This document shows, one piece after another, positions 50,348 to 56,395 of a stretch of 64,000 nt of DNA; within the stretch, counting starts at the first letter, position 1; each line of letters starts with the position of its first letter. The DNA is taken from positions 1 through 64,000 of IMG/VR virus record IMGVR_UViG_3300012001_000008; one strand, written 5' to 3'. A program made the translations under genes and the position numbers. This DNA comes from a virus. Under the pieces are notes generated by a model. It worked only from the letters and a program-made list of their open reading frames with translations. It was not told where the DNA came from and made no database searches.

Positions 50348-50686
50348 TTACTTAATCTCTTTAATTTTCTTTGTAATGTCTGTGATAGCCCAGTACTTAG
50401 GGTTACCGAGAAGCATAATCGTACCATATAGGAACGGTAGTGCTGCGACAAATGCGATAATACTCCAATACCCAACTAAGTGAGATAGGAACACACCAGC
50501 GCCGATAAGTACAAGTGCCGTAAATAGCTCAGTTATACCTTTTACGACATATTGTCGAACAAAGATAGACCATAGTTCAATCGCTGCAACACCAAGTCCC
50601 TTGGCGAGTGCCTCAACCCCAGCCTTAATGCTATCTGGGATTTGAGAGTCGAGGACTTTCTTCTGAGCGTCTTTAGTTGCGCTCAT
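50348..50686 (-). CDS. Two-helix membrane protein
   Basis: 112 residues from ATG 50686; two membrane segments (about 49-68, 72-90). Sits between a glycine-zipper protein and the exported protein. Function unknown. Confidence 0.62.
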   Translation of the reverse strand: MSATKDAQKKVLDSQIPDSIKAGVEALAKGLGVAAIELWSIFVRQYVVKGITELFTALVLIGAGVFLSHLVGYWSIIAFVAALPFLYGTIMLLGNPKYWAITDITKKIKEIK

Positions 50687-50687
50687 A

Positions 50688-50912
50688 CTAAAATACGTCT
50701 TTCTTTTTCTTTTCGTCAACGGCGTGTCCAACAAGTCCACCAAGAACCGCAGGAATCACATTAGGGTATTTTTCAACTGCATCAGCTAAAAAGTAACCAA
50801 TTACTGCACCAATAGCTGCACCTTTATTTTCTTTTACTACTTCTGGTACATCTTTTGTGAGCGTGTTAATCGCCTTATCAATGACCTGTTTTACGTTTTT
50901 CTTTTCTGCCAT
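50688..50912 (-). CDS. Glycine-zipper-like membrane protein
   Basis: 74 residues; GAAIGAVIGYFLADAVEKY and VLGGLVGHAVDE resemble glycine-zipper membrane segments of the DUF883/YtxH kind. First gene after the promoter at 50936, with GGAGG ribosome site. Confidence 0.65.
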   Translation of the reverse strand: MAEKKNVKQVIDKAINTLTKDVPEVVKENKGAAIGAVIGYFLADAVEKYPNVIPAVLGGLVGHAVDEKKKKDVF

Positions 50913-50935
50913 ATTCCTCCTTATTTATAAACTCA

Positions 50936-50964
50936 ATTATGCGCCTTTTTTGTGAAAAACACAA
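50936..50964 (-). promoter_or_regulatory. Promoter of the TTGTGTTTT/CATAAT family
   Basis: TTGTGT (50959-50964), 17 bp, CATAAT (50936-50941) on the minus strand; it should drive the long run of genes down to 46523. Confidence 0.82.
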
Positions 50965-50967
50965 GCT

Positions 50968-51201
50968 TTATTTAGGCATTAAGTTCAAAATAGATGTTGC
51001 AATATCTTCTGCTGGGCGACCTGTTATAACTTCCATCTTGTCATACTCTTGAGCGATAGCCTTTCGTATGAACCTTTCAAGTTCTGGCGATATACTACTG
51101 CTGTATTGCGTAAGAATATACTCACCCATAGCAATCTGACCAGCTGCTAATCCAACTGAATTGGCTTCTTTGATGTCCTGTTCGCTATATATCCCGGTCA
51201 T
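50968..51201 (-). CDS. 77-residue paralog A of a duplicated pair
   Basis: 77 residues from ATG 51201 (GGAGAG upstream). It aligns end to end with the 77-residue protein at 51884-52117: shared G-x(3)-G-Q-x-A-x-x-E-x-I-L in the first half, then L-S/SP, AxxEYD and G-K/R-PAED. Mostly helical. Function unknown. Confidence 0.68.
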   Translation of the reverse strand: MTGIYSEQDIKEANSVGLAAGQIAMGEYILTQYSSSISPELERFIRKAIAQEYDKMEVITGRPAEDIATSILNLMPK

Positions 51202-51421
51202 CGTCACTCTCCTGTTCCCATTCTTTAGGGAATATCTCGTCATACTCAAGACGTTCTGGCGATGGGTAAAATACAACAACGCTATCAATTTTACTTACTT
51301 CGGTAGCTTCTCGTGTAATACCGCCGTAACTGTTACCCTCTTCATCGCTCGACATATAAACATCATAGTCGTCTGGGTATTCATTTAATAGCTCTTTTAG
51401 TTCTTTTACAGTGATACTCAT
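51185..51421 (-). CDS. Paralog B of a duplicated pair
   Basis: 78 residues, acidic. It shares with 52107-52358 the core VYMSSDEEGNSYGG / VFFSSDAEGNGYN, the block VVFYPSPERLEYDEIFPKEWE / IIFYPMLERLYYDQVFPKLWE and an acidic D-R/H-D end. The second gene of the pair overlaps it by 17 bases. Confidence 0.7.
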   Translation of the reverse strand: MSITVKELKELLNEYPDDYDVYMSSDEEGNSYGGITREATEVSKIDSVVVFYPSPERLEYDEIFPKEWEQESDDDRDI

Positions 51422-51816
51422 TAGAAAGGTATCTCCGACAAGTCGATTGGCTTGTCTTCTGTTTCTTCAACGACTACGATTTCAGCTGGAATAGCAAGAG
51501 CTTCTAGGTCTGCTTCTGTAATTGGGTCAGTTGGAATACCATCAGCAAGCGCGAGTTGTGAGTCCCTACACTTATCTACTACAGTGTCTTCAAGCACTTT
51601 AGCAAGTTTTATAATCGGCGCGATGGCTTGTAGCGGTAAGTCGAACTTGTTCTTGTCGCTATACCAGCTTTCGGTCGATACGGTGTATGTTGTAACTTCC
51701 ATGCCACCTTCTGTCAAGAGGTCGATTATTGCGCTCACTACTGGCTTGCCTTCTTTGAGTTCTACGGTGTAGCTCTTTAGGCGTGCTTTGGTGATATTAA
51801 TGTTTAGTTGTTTCAC
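51421..51816 (-). CDS. Protein with SSB-type DLSEIPF tail
   Basis: 131 residues. The N-terminal ~75 are beta-rich, the middle helical (IIKLAKVLEDTVVDKC) and the end acidic (VVVEETEDKPIDLSEIPF). The final DLSEIPF is identical to the SSB-like protein at 1179-1865. It probably binds the same SSB-interaction pocket or itself handles ssDNA. Own promoter at 51850. Confidence 0.65.
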   Translation of the reverse strand: MKQLNINITKARLKSYTVELKEGKPVVSAIIDLLTEGGMEVTTYTVSTESWYSDKNKFDLPLQAIAPIIKLAKVLEDTVVDKCRDSQLALADGIPTDPITEADLEALAIPAEIVVVEETEDKPIDLSEIPF

Positions 51817-51849
51817 TTTTCTAACCTTTCTTATTTGCTTTCTGACCGA

Positions 51850-51878
51850 ATTATGCTCTTTTTTTGTCTAAAACACAA
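51850..51878 (-). promoter_or_regulatory. Promoter of the TTGTGTTTT/CATAAT family
   Basis: TTGTGT (51873-51878), 17 bp, CATAAT (51850-51855) on the minus strand. Confidence 0.82.
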
Positions 51879-51883
51879 GCGAT

Positions 51884-52117
51884 TTAGGCGAGTCTAGCTT
51901 CCATAATGCGACTTACGCTTAATGCTACATCTTCTGCTGGCTTGCCAATATTTTCTGCGATATGGTCATATTCTGCATTACATACTTTTTGTAGTAAGTT
52001 CGTGAGCATTGGCGATAGTTCTTCTGCATAAGTTGCTAGAATAAACTCCGCGAGCGCTACTTGACCAACCGAACAACCCTGCGCATGTGCTGTTCCAATA
52101 ACTTCATCAAACGTCAT
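51884..52117 (-). CDS. 77-residue paralog A' of a duplicated pair
   Basis: 77 residues from ATG 52117, the same length as the 50968 protein with which it aligns throughout. Overlaps its partner gene by 11 bases, in the same order as the other copy. Function unknown. Confidence 0.68.
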   Translation of the reverse strand: MTFDEVIGTAHAQGCSVGQVALAEFILATYAEELSPMLTNLLQKVCNAEYDHIAENIGKPAEDVALSVSRIMEARLA

Positions 52118-52358
52118 GGTCTTCCTCGGCTTCTTTCTCCCATAGTTTAGGGAATACTTGGTCATAATATAGGCGTTCGAGCATAGGGTAGAAGATAATT
52201 GACTTATCCTCGGCACTAATCTCGACATTCTCTGCTGATAGCGTATTGTAGCCGTTCCCCTCTGCGTCACTTGAGAAGAACACCTTCGTGTCGCTAGGGA
52301 ATTGTGTCAGTCGGGCGATGAGGTCATCAACTGTCATTGTTTTTATTTCTTCGCTCAT
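52107..52358 (-). CDS. Paralog B' of a duplicated pair
   Basis: 83 residues; N-terminal TVDDLIARLTQFPSDTKVFFSS matches ITVKELKELLNEYPDDYDVYMSS of the 51185 copy, a pattern also seen in small phage DUF-type proteins of unknown role. C-terminus acidic. Overlaps the 38-residue membrane gene by 4 bases. Confidence 0.7.
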   Translation of the reverse strand: MSEEIKTMTVDDLIARLTQFPSDTKVFFSSDAEGNGYNTLSAENVEISAEDKSIIFYPMLERLYYDQVFPKLWEKEAEEDHDV

Positions 52359-52471
52359 TTTTTTCTCCGTTTATTTTGACGTTCTTCATACTTATTGGAT
52401 AACCAAGCTGCAAATGAAGCTATAATAAAAAAGCCCAATCCTAGCCATAAAACTAACGTTGGGTCTTTCAC
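52355..52471 (-). CDS. Small membrane protein, GTG start
   Basis: 38 residues: one membrane helix (about 5-24) and a strongly basic tail (YEERQNKRRKK). GTG at 52471 overlaps the preceding TGA. Function unknown. Confidence 0.52.
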   Translation of the reverse strand: MKDPTLVLWLGLGFFIIASFAAWLSNKYEERQNKRRKK

Positions 52472-52719
52472 GAAACATCTCCCCTCTTATTAACAAAGAT
52501 TTTGAGGGTTCGTCCGTCGTCCTGTAGTGAAGCCTCGACTTGCTTATTAGCATTCCAGAACACTACTTCGCGTCCGATACCCATACCGTTGCCGTGGCAA
52601 GATGGGCATTCGAAACGTCCAGGCTGTCCAGAGATATAGATAGTTCCTACGCCAAGACAAGCGTCACAGATAGTATTATCAATAATCTCTAGGCGAGTGA
52701 CGTTAGATAAGTTTTCCAT
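52468..52719 (-). CDS. DnaJ-type zinc-knuckle protein
   Basis: 83 residues from ATG 52719 (GAGG upstream; an ATG at 52731 is possible). CDACLGVG and CPSCHGNG are two C-x2-C-x-G-x-G repeats as in the DnaJ cysteine-rich domain, followed by a short beta tail. No J domain. Could be a small chaperone-like or regulatory protein. Confidence 0.75.
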   Translation of the reverse strand: MENLSNVTRLEIIDNTICDACLGVGTIYISGQPGRFECPSCHGNGMGIGREVVFWNANKQVEASLQDDGRTLKIFVNKRGDVS

Positions 52720-52894
52720 CGTTTTCCTCATCTCTATAGTCTTTAGCCCATTCTTTCAATTCTTCCGATACATGAGAATAAGCTTTCTTCTCATCATCCG
52801 TGTTGTCGTACTCTTCGCTCTTGTTCTCAACCCAGCCGTCAATCATTTTGGCAAAAGCCTCAAGAACATTTGCGGTTTGTTCGTTATTACTCAT
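52703..52894 (-). CDS. Hypothetical acidic helical protein
   Basis: 63 residues from ATG 52894, acidic and helical. GAGGG upstream. Overlaps the zinc-knuckle gene by 17 bases. Function unknown. Confidence 0.6.
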   Translation of the reverse strand: MSNNEQTANVLEAFAKMIDGWVENKSEEYDNTDDEKKAYSHVSEELKEWAKDYRDEENDGKLI

Positions 52895-53165
52895 TCCAAG
52901 CCCTCTTGAATCGTGCTTGATATGCAGAACGCCCCATACCAGTTTGTGCCACGCATTGTGCTTCAAGTTCGGCTTCGTAGTCGGCAGAGTTCATAAACTC
53001 CTCTTGCACCTTACGAGCCACTTGCTTAACAACAATATGTTGTGGGCGATTAACTGGCATGTGACGTACTATTTCACTCCTGTATCCCATTGAGACAGCT
53101 TCCGCTTTAGTCTTGATGACTATGTCTTCGATGGTTGGGTATTCGACGGTTATTGTAGTTTTCAT
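52887..53165 (-). CDS. Hypothetical protein
   Basis: 92 residues; strand then helices, with basic patches (QVARKVQEEF, YQARFKRAW). First gene after the promoter at 53201 with AAGAAAGGC upstream. No known family. Confidence 0.65.
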   Translation of the reverse strand: MKTTITVEYPTIEDIVIKTKAEAVSMGYRSEIVRHMPVNRPQHIVVKQVARKVQEEFMNSADYEAELEAQCVAQTGMGRSAYQARFKRAWNE

Positions 53166-53200
53166 TGTTATAAGCCTTTCTTATTTGCCTTATAACTAGA

Positions 53201-53229
53201 ATTATGCGCCTTTTTCGCCGAAAACACAA
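53201..53229 (-). promoter_or_regulatory. Promoter of the TTGTGTTTT/CATAAT family
   Basis: TTGTGT (53224-53229), 17 bp, CATAAT (53201-53206) on the minus strand. Confidence 0.82.
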
Positions 53230-53237
53230 GCCCTTTG

Positions 53238-53426
53238 TTAGGCTTTTTGTAGTTTTGGTTGAAACCGAGCGTCGTTATACTCTTGGATAGCCTCGATAAT
53301 TAGTCGGGGGTTATAACGATTGCTGATTGCGCGAGCAATGGTAAGGGAGCTACATCCAGCTTCGTGCATTGCTGCATATTCTGCCTTCAAGGTTTCCTTA
53401 ATTTGTTCGTTAGTTCTACGAATCAT
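53238..53426 (-). CDS. Small helix-turn-helix-like protein
   Basis: 62 residues. YAAMHEAGCSSLTIARAISNR has the spacing of a helix-turn-helix (helix, G-C-S turn, LTIARAIS recognition helix). Single-gene transcript between two family promoters. A candidate small regulator. Confidence 0.6.
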   Translation of the reverse strand: MIRRTNEQIKETLKAEYAAMHEAGCSSLTIARAISNRYNPRLIIEAIQEYNDARFQPKLQKA

Positions 53427-53452
53427 ATTGTCCTCCTTTCTTTACAACACCA

Positions 53453-53481
53453 ATTATGGGGTTATTTATAGGAAAACACAA
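53453..53481 (-). promoter_or_regulatory. Promoter of the TTGTGTTTT/CATAAT family
   Basis: TTGTGT (53476-53481), 17 bp, CATAAT (53453-53458) on the minus strand; GGAGG follows in the leader. Confidence 0.8.
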
Positions 53482-53504
53482 GCCCAATTTATAAAAACTT
53501 GTGA

Positions 53505-53774
53505 TTACACTTGCGACACACCGTAACTTTGTTCAGATACAGTCCTACCGCCGTCTTTAGTAATCTCAGTGACAACTTTGCGCTTAATTGCGCCACAATT
53601 AGGGCATTTTATCTTACCGCTATTGACTATAAGTGCAACTGGGACATAGACTACAATAAATAAAATTGGAGTAATAACAAAGATTGCGAATAGTATCCAG
53701 AGAATCGTGTTATTATAATTAGCCTGCTCTTGGGCAAGGACTAATGATTGGTTATACGCTTGTAATGTATCCAT
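53505..53774 (-). CDS. Membrane protein with zinc ribbon, near-leaderless
   Basis: 89 residues: a membrane helix pair or one long helix (about 23-51), then CPNCG and a polar tail. The ATG is seven bases after CATAAT, so the mRNA should be leaderless. Function unknown. Confidence 0.65.
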   Translation of the reverse strand: MDTLQAYNQSLVLAQEQANYNNTILWILFAIFVITPILFIVVYVPVALIVNSGKIKCPNCGAIKRKVVTEITKDGGRTVSEQSYGVSQV

Positions 53775-53781
53775 ATTTTGA

Positions 53782-53810
53782 ATTATGCTCTATTTTTTAT
53801 AAAAACACAA
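53782..53810 (-). promoter_or_regulatory. Promoter of the TTGTGTTTT/CATAAT family (leaderless output)
   Basis: TTGTGT (53805-53810), 17 bp, CATAAT (53782-53787), seven bases to ATG 53774. Confidence 0.8.
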
Positions 53811-53813
53811 GCA

Positions 53814-53888
53814 CTAGCTTTTTGCACCACCGTGGAAGGCTGCGTAGAGCAAGATTCCAGCAATTATAAGTAGGAATAAAATCGTCAT
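53814..53888 (-). CDS. 24-residue membrane peptide
   Basis: MTILFLLIIAGILLYAAFHG and four further residues: one membrane helix and a polar end. AAGG eight bases upstream. Shares a transcript with the gene at 53911. Confidence 0.5.
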   Translation of the reverse strand: MTILFLLIIAGILLYAAFHGGAKS

Positions 53889-53910
53889 AATACTGCCTTG
53901 CAGTTCTTCG

Positions 53911-54117
53911 TCATTCAACAATGATAGTAGTCTTTTCACTTGGCTTTTCCTTTATCGCTTTAACAATTTCTATTGCTATCTGTAACCCATTATGAGAACC
54001 AAATCGAAACCATTTAACACTTCTCTCATCGGCGACATCTATTTCAAGCTTCTTAACATCGACGAGCTTGAGCATTTCCACCAATTCTTGTTTTTGTTTT
54101 TTAGTTAGATTCACCAT
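53911..54117 (-). CDS. Hypothetical small protein
   Basis: 68 residues, basic start (TKKQKQELVEMLKLVD), alternating strand and helix. GGAG ribosome site below its own promoter. Function unknown. Confidence 0.65.
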   Translation of the reverse strand: MVNLTKKQKQELVEMLKLVDVKKLEIDVADERSVKWFRFGSHNGLQIAIEIVKAIKEKPSEKTTIIVE

Positions 54118-54131
54118 AATCTCCTACTCTC

Positions 54132-54160
54132 AGTATAGCGATAATACCCCAAAAACGCAA
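54132..54160 (-). promoter_or_regulatory. Variant promoter of the TTGTGTTTT family
   Basis: TTGCGT (54155-54160), 17 bp, TATACT (54132-54137) on the minus strand. Confidence 0.68.
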
Positions 54161-54164
54161 GCAT

Positions 54165-54195
54165 AATAAAAGACCACCCGCTAAGATGGTCTTTT
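54165..54195. terminator. Terminator of the second ncRNA
   Basis: AAAAGACCA/TGGTCTTTT (54168-54176 with 54187-54195), followed on the minus strand by TTTTATTATG. Confidence 0.75.
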
Positions 54196-54476
54196 GCTTT
54201 CGGCAAAACAATTGTCATGCCTCTGAGCGCGGTTGTGGGTTGGGCTTCGTCCTTCAACGATTTTCCAACATTCGGACGCCTCGACTAGTCTAGAAGTAAA
54301 TCTTTTGTAGTTTTGGTAATGCGTCCGTTCAACTCCATAGGAATCTTGTCACTCTGTCAAGAGGTTTTCGATTCATTGCCACCGAGTCCTTGGTTACTCC
54401 TCGATGTACGCTACACTTTCGTGCCTATTAGGTGCTTTAGCCGTCGAGATACTTATTAAGCTACCACAACGCTCAT
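54165..54476 (-). ncRNA. Structured non-coding RNA (~310 nt)
   Basis: No ORF fits; it has its own promoter (54483-54511) and terminator. The ends close by a global helix: GAGCG-TTGTGG near the 5' end with CCACAA-ccg-CGCTC near the 3' end. Inside are CGGACGC/GCGTCCG (7 bp), CTCGA/TCGAG, CAC-GAAA-GTG with a GNRA loop, and GAAT/ATTC with CTTG/CAAG. Signatures of RNase P, tmRNA and group I introns are absent. Function unknown. Confidence 0.65.
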
Positions 54477-54482
54477 ATATAC

Positions 54483-54511
54483 ATAATAGCATAACCTGTT
54501 TTATTATTCAA
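54483..54511 (-). promoter_or_regulatory. Promoter of the second ncRNA
   Basis: TTGAAT (54506-54511), 17 bp, TATTAT (54483-54488) on the minus strand. Not of the TTGTGTTTT family. Confidence 0.6.
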
Positions 54512-54544
54512 GCATTTTATGTAGTGGAATAGTCTACAAGCAAA

Positions 54545-54637
54545 GAGACACCAATTAAGGTGTCTCCCAAGAAAGGCTATTAGTAACCACAGCATCCGCT
54601 CACAACTAAACGATACGGTGCTTACTGCTACTAACAT
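54545..54637 (-). ncRNA. Possible ~90-nt small RNA
   Basis: It starts about six bases after the family promoter at 54643-54671 and ends at the hairpin GAGACACC-ttaatt-GGTGTCTC plus TTT. Long-range pairing TTAGTA/TACTAA closes most of the RNA, with AGCA/TGCT and CCG/CGG inside. An ORF begins in it but runs through the terminator and lacks a ribosome site. Confidence 0.5.
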
Positions 54638-54642
54638 TTCTA

Positions 54643-54671
54643 ATTATGCTCTTTTATTTGCTAAAACACAA
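54643..54671 (-). promoter_or_regulatory. Promoter of the TTGTGTTTT/CATAAT family
   Basis: TTGTGT (54666-54671), 17 bp, CATAAT (54643-54648) on the minus strand, overlapping the 3' end of the NinG-like gene. Confidence 0.8.
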
Positions 54672-55182
54672 CCCCATTGTGCCTTTTAATTACCTCCTCT
54701 ATATCTGCTTGACTGACCTTATTGCCAGAGTGAGCGAGTTGTTTAAGATTATCTATTGCTTCATCGCCATATTGGGCGCGTAGCTTAATCTCGTAGACCT
54801 TTAGATTTCCACCCTTTACGACATTACATTCGTTGCACTGTGGGTGACAGTTTATATCATTCCAGCGTGTGTTCAGGAATCGGCGGTTTATGAAGTGACC
54901 ATTCTGTAGCTCTTCGAACTTACGGTTGCAGGTATAACAATACTCGCTTAAGCCTCTAATATAGGCAGAATGGTACTTATCGGCGTATCCTATGAGCTGA
55001 CTACGTTCAGAATTGCCCTTGTAACGTAACGTAAGCCTCTGTGGGGCGTTTTGGGACGAAAGTGGGGGAATTGTGCGTTTTCGGTTATAAGTCTCTTGGA
55101 AGGGCTTAATTTCGCGCTTTTCACATTTATTCTTTGAATGCCAAATCGACCCGCACCATTTACACGGCTTGTGGGTCAACAT
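54661..55182 (-). CDS. NinG/Rap-like HNH recombination nuclease
   Basis: 173 residues. N-terminal zinc knuckle CKWCGSIWHSKNKC; the core CYTCNRKFEELQNGHFI then NCHPQCNECNVVKGGN, K-V-Y and a YGDEAIDNL helix match the NinG (Rap) group, which cuts branched DNA (Holliday junctions and D-loops). Acts in phage recombination. The gene's end lies under the next promoter. Confidence 0.78.
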   Translation of the reverse strand: MLTHKPCKWCGSIWHSKNKCEKREIKPFQETYNRKRTIPPLSSQNAPQRLTLRYKGNSERSQLIGYADKYHSAYIRGLSEYCYTCNRKFEELQNGHFINRRFLNTRWNDINCHPQCNECNVVKGGNLKVYEIKLRAQYGDEAIDNLKQLAHSGNKVSQADIEEVIKRHNGVVF

Positions 55183-55231
55183 AGACTGGTACAGCTTCTA
55201 CAGCTGGTTCGCCTTCGGGTTTATTTTCCAT
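55160..55231 (-). CDS. 23-residue acidic peptide, overlapping two genes
   Basis: MENKPEGEPAVEAV start, proline-rich; AGGAACGCG precedes the ATG. It overlaps the 55221 gene and the NinG start in other frames. May be a coupling ORF rather than a functional protein. Confidence 0.4.
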   Translation of the reverse strand: MENKPEGEPAVEAVPVYVDPQAV

Positions 55232-55448
55232 CGCGTTCCTCACCAAACCATTTTTGGGTATCTGCCCATAGGTTCTTTATATTTTTATCAAGTAGTTCGT
55301 AGGCATAGCAACATGCGCAACGAGAACTTACTGGGCTATCTTTGAGTTCTGGAAAGTCCTCTAAGTCTAAGACTTCGCAACGCTTTCCCCATATTTTAGA
55401 ATAGGCTTTCTCAACCTTGCGCTTAAATACTTCGAAGTCTTTATCCAT
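55221..55448 (-). CDS. Leaderless small protein with CACC motif
   Basis: 75 residues, basic helical start and RCACCYAY in the middle, C-terminal helix. The ATG is exactly six bases after TATAAT (55455-55460). An in-frame ATG at 55490 precedes the -10 and is rejected. Function unknown. Confidence 0.68.
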   Translation of the reverse strand: MDKDFEVFKRKVEKAYSKIWGKRCEVLDLEDFPELKDSPVSSRCACCYAYELLDKNIKNLWADTQKWFGEERDGK

Positions 55449-55454
55449 ACTTCT

Positions 55455-55460
55455 ATTATA
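55455..55460 (-). promoter_or_regulatory. -10 element of a leaderless gene
   Basis: TATAAT-AGAAGT-ATGG on the minus strand, inside the 3' end of the upstream gene. Confidence 0.6.
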
Positions 55461-55650
55461 GAGTATCGGTAGTATGTCCGCAAGCGTCATGTGTATTATT
55501 ATTCATCACCTCACGTTCTTGCTCGCACCAGTTACACTTCTCATAATGCCAATACCAACGAGACTCCTTGTCATCACCAACACCAGCGAATTGCCAGTTA
55601 TGGTTACAGGTCATTTGCTTCCATACCTTCTGTAGCTCAACTAAAAACAT
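55456..55650 (-). CDS. Small zinc-binding protein
   Basis: 64 residues from ATG 55650. CNHNWQF...YEKCNWC gives C-x-H plus C-x2-C, a layout seen in small phage zinc proteins (C-x-H-x-W ... C-x2-C). Ribosome site weak; coupled to the upstream gene. Confidence 0.6.
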   Translation of the reverse strand: MFLVELQKVWKQMTCNHNWQFAGVGDDKESRWYWHYEKCNWCEQEREVMNNNTHDACGHTTDTL

Positions 55651-55654
55651 ATTA

Positions 55655-55918
55655 TTAACCACGGAAGCCCGCAATCTTACGCATATTTACTTCTGTGTTA
55701 TGCTTTGCTGTCTTTAGGTCATATAAGATATTATGGATAATTTGTCGTTCCTCGGAAGAGTTGTTATCGGTTAACTCCTGCATAAGCCCAGCACGAACTT
55801 TCTGTATCTCTTCTTGCGCGGCATACTTGCCTTCGAGGTCGGTGAACTTAATGTTCATCAGGCGTTCAATCTCGTATTCCTCACGCTTTGTTTCATCGAA
55901 TTGTTTTAAGTCTGTCAT
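55655..55918 (-). CDS. Hypothetical coiled-coil protein
   Basis: 87 residues, helical and charged throughout. AAGAAAGGC ribosome site, first gene under the promoter at 55952. Function unknown. Confidence 0.65.
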   Translation of the reverse strand: MTDLKQFDETKREEYEIERLMNIKFTDLEGKYAAQEEIQKVRAGLMQELTDNNSSEERQIIHNILYDLKTAKHNTEVNMRKIAGFRG

Positions 55919-55951
55919 TGTGTAAGCCTTTCTTAATGAATTACAACTTGA

Positions 55952-55980
55952 ATTATGCTCTCAATTATGGCAAAACACAA
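55952..55980 (-). promoter_or_regulatory. Promoter of the TTGTGTTTT/CATAAT family
   Basis: TTGTGT (55975-55980), 17 bp, CATAAT (55952-55957) on the minus strand; lies back to back with the + promoter at 55992. Confidence 0.82.
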
Positions 55981-55991
55981 CCCCCTTTTCG

Positions 55992-55997
55992 TATAAT
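55992..55997 (+). promoter_or_regulatory. -10 element of the + strand HNH gene
   Basis: TATAAT followed eight bases later by the ATG at 56006; AAGGA between them could be a residual ribosome site. Confidence 0.55.
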
Positions 55998-56005
55998 AAG
56001 GATAT

Positions 56006-56395
56006 ATGTATTACAAACAAGGTGGAGTCTGGAAAAAAGACACCAAGAAAAACCTACAAATTGTCTCGCCTTCAACTTTGAAGCGTAAGCGTGACGCCTT
56101 TGAGCGCAAGAAGCTTACGCAAGCTTTCAAACGCTGGCGAAGTTACCAGTACAGGACTCAAGGGGGTCTCTGTTACTATTGTCTTCATCCGATTGATGGG
56201 GCTTGGCATACAGACCACTTTATACCACTGGGCAGGTTCTATGGCACTTCTGCCTACAAGAACCTGAGAGTCTGCTGCTCCCACTGTAACTACTACAAGT
56301 CCGTTCAATACCCCACCGCTCGCATACTTGCCGAGCTTAGGAGCGGTGTGGCTTGTCGTCATATTCACAAAGTCTCTAGAACCTCTGTCTTGTAA
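56006..56395 (+). CDS. HNH endonuclease
   Basis: 129 residues, very basic in the first half. CYYC near 57, HTDHFIPL near 69 (catalytic His) and CCSHCNYYKS near 91 give the zinc-stabilised HNH fold. The only + gene in this stretch; its last 30 bases overlap the converging glycosyltransferase gene. A homing-type origin is possible. Confidence 0.8.
   Translation: MYYKQGGVWKKDTKKNLQIVSPSTLKRKRDAFERKKLTQAFKRWRSYQYRTQGGLCYYCLHPIDGAWHTDHFIPLGRFYGTSAYKNLRVCCSHCNYYKSVQYPTARILAELRSGVACRHIHKVSRTSVL

Noticed and set aside
54165-54476. RNase P RNA, tmRNA or group I intron
   Set aside because: The conserved RNase P core, tmRNA acceptor/T-arm and group I P/Q/R/S elements were not found by eye; a covariance search would settle it.
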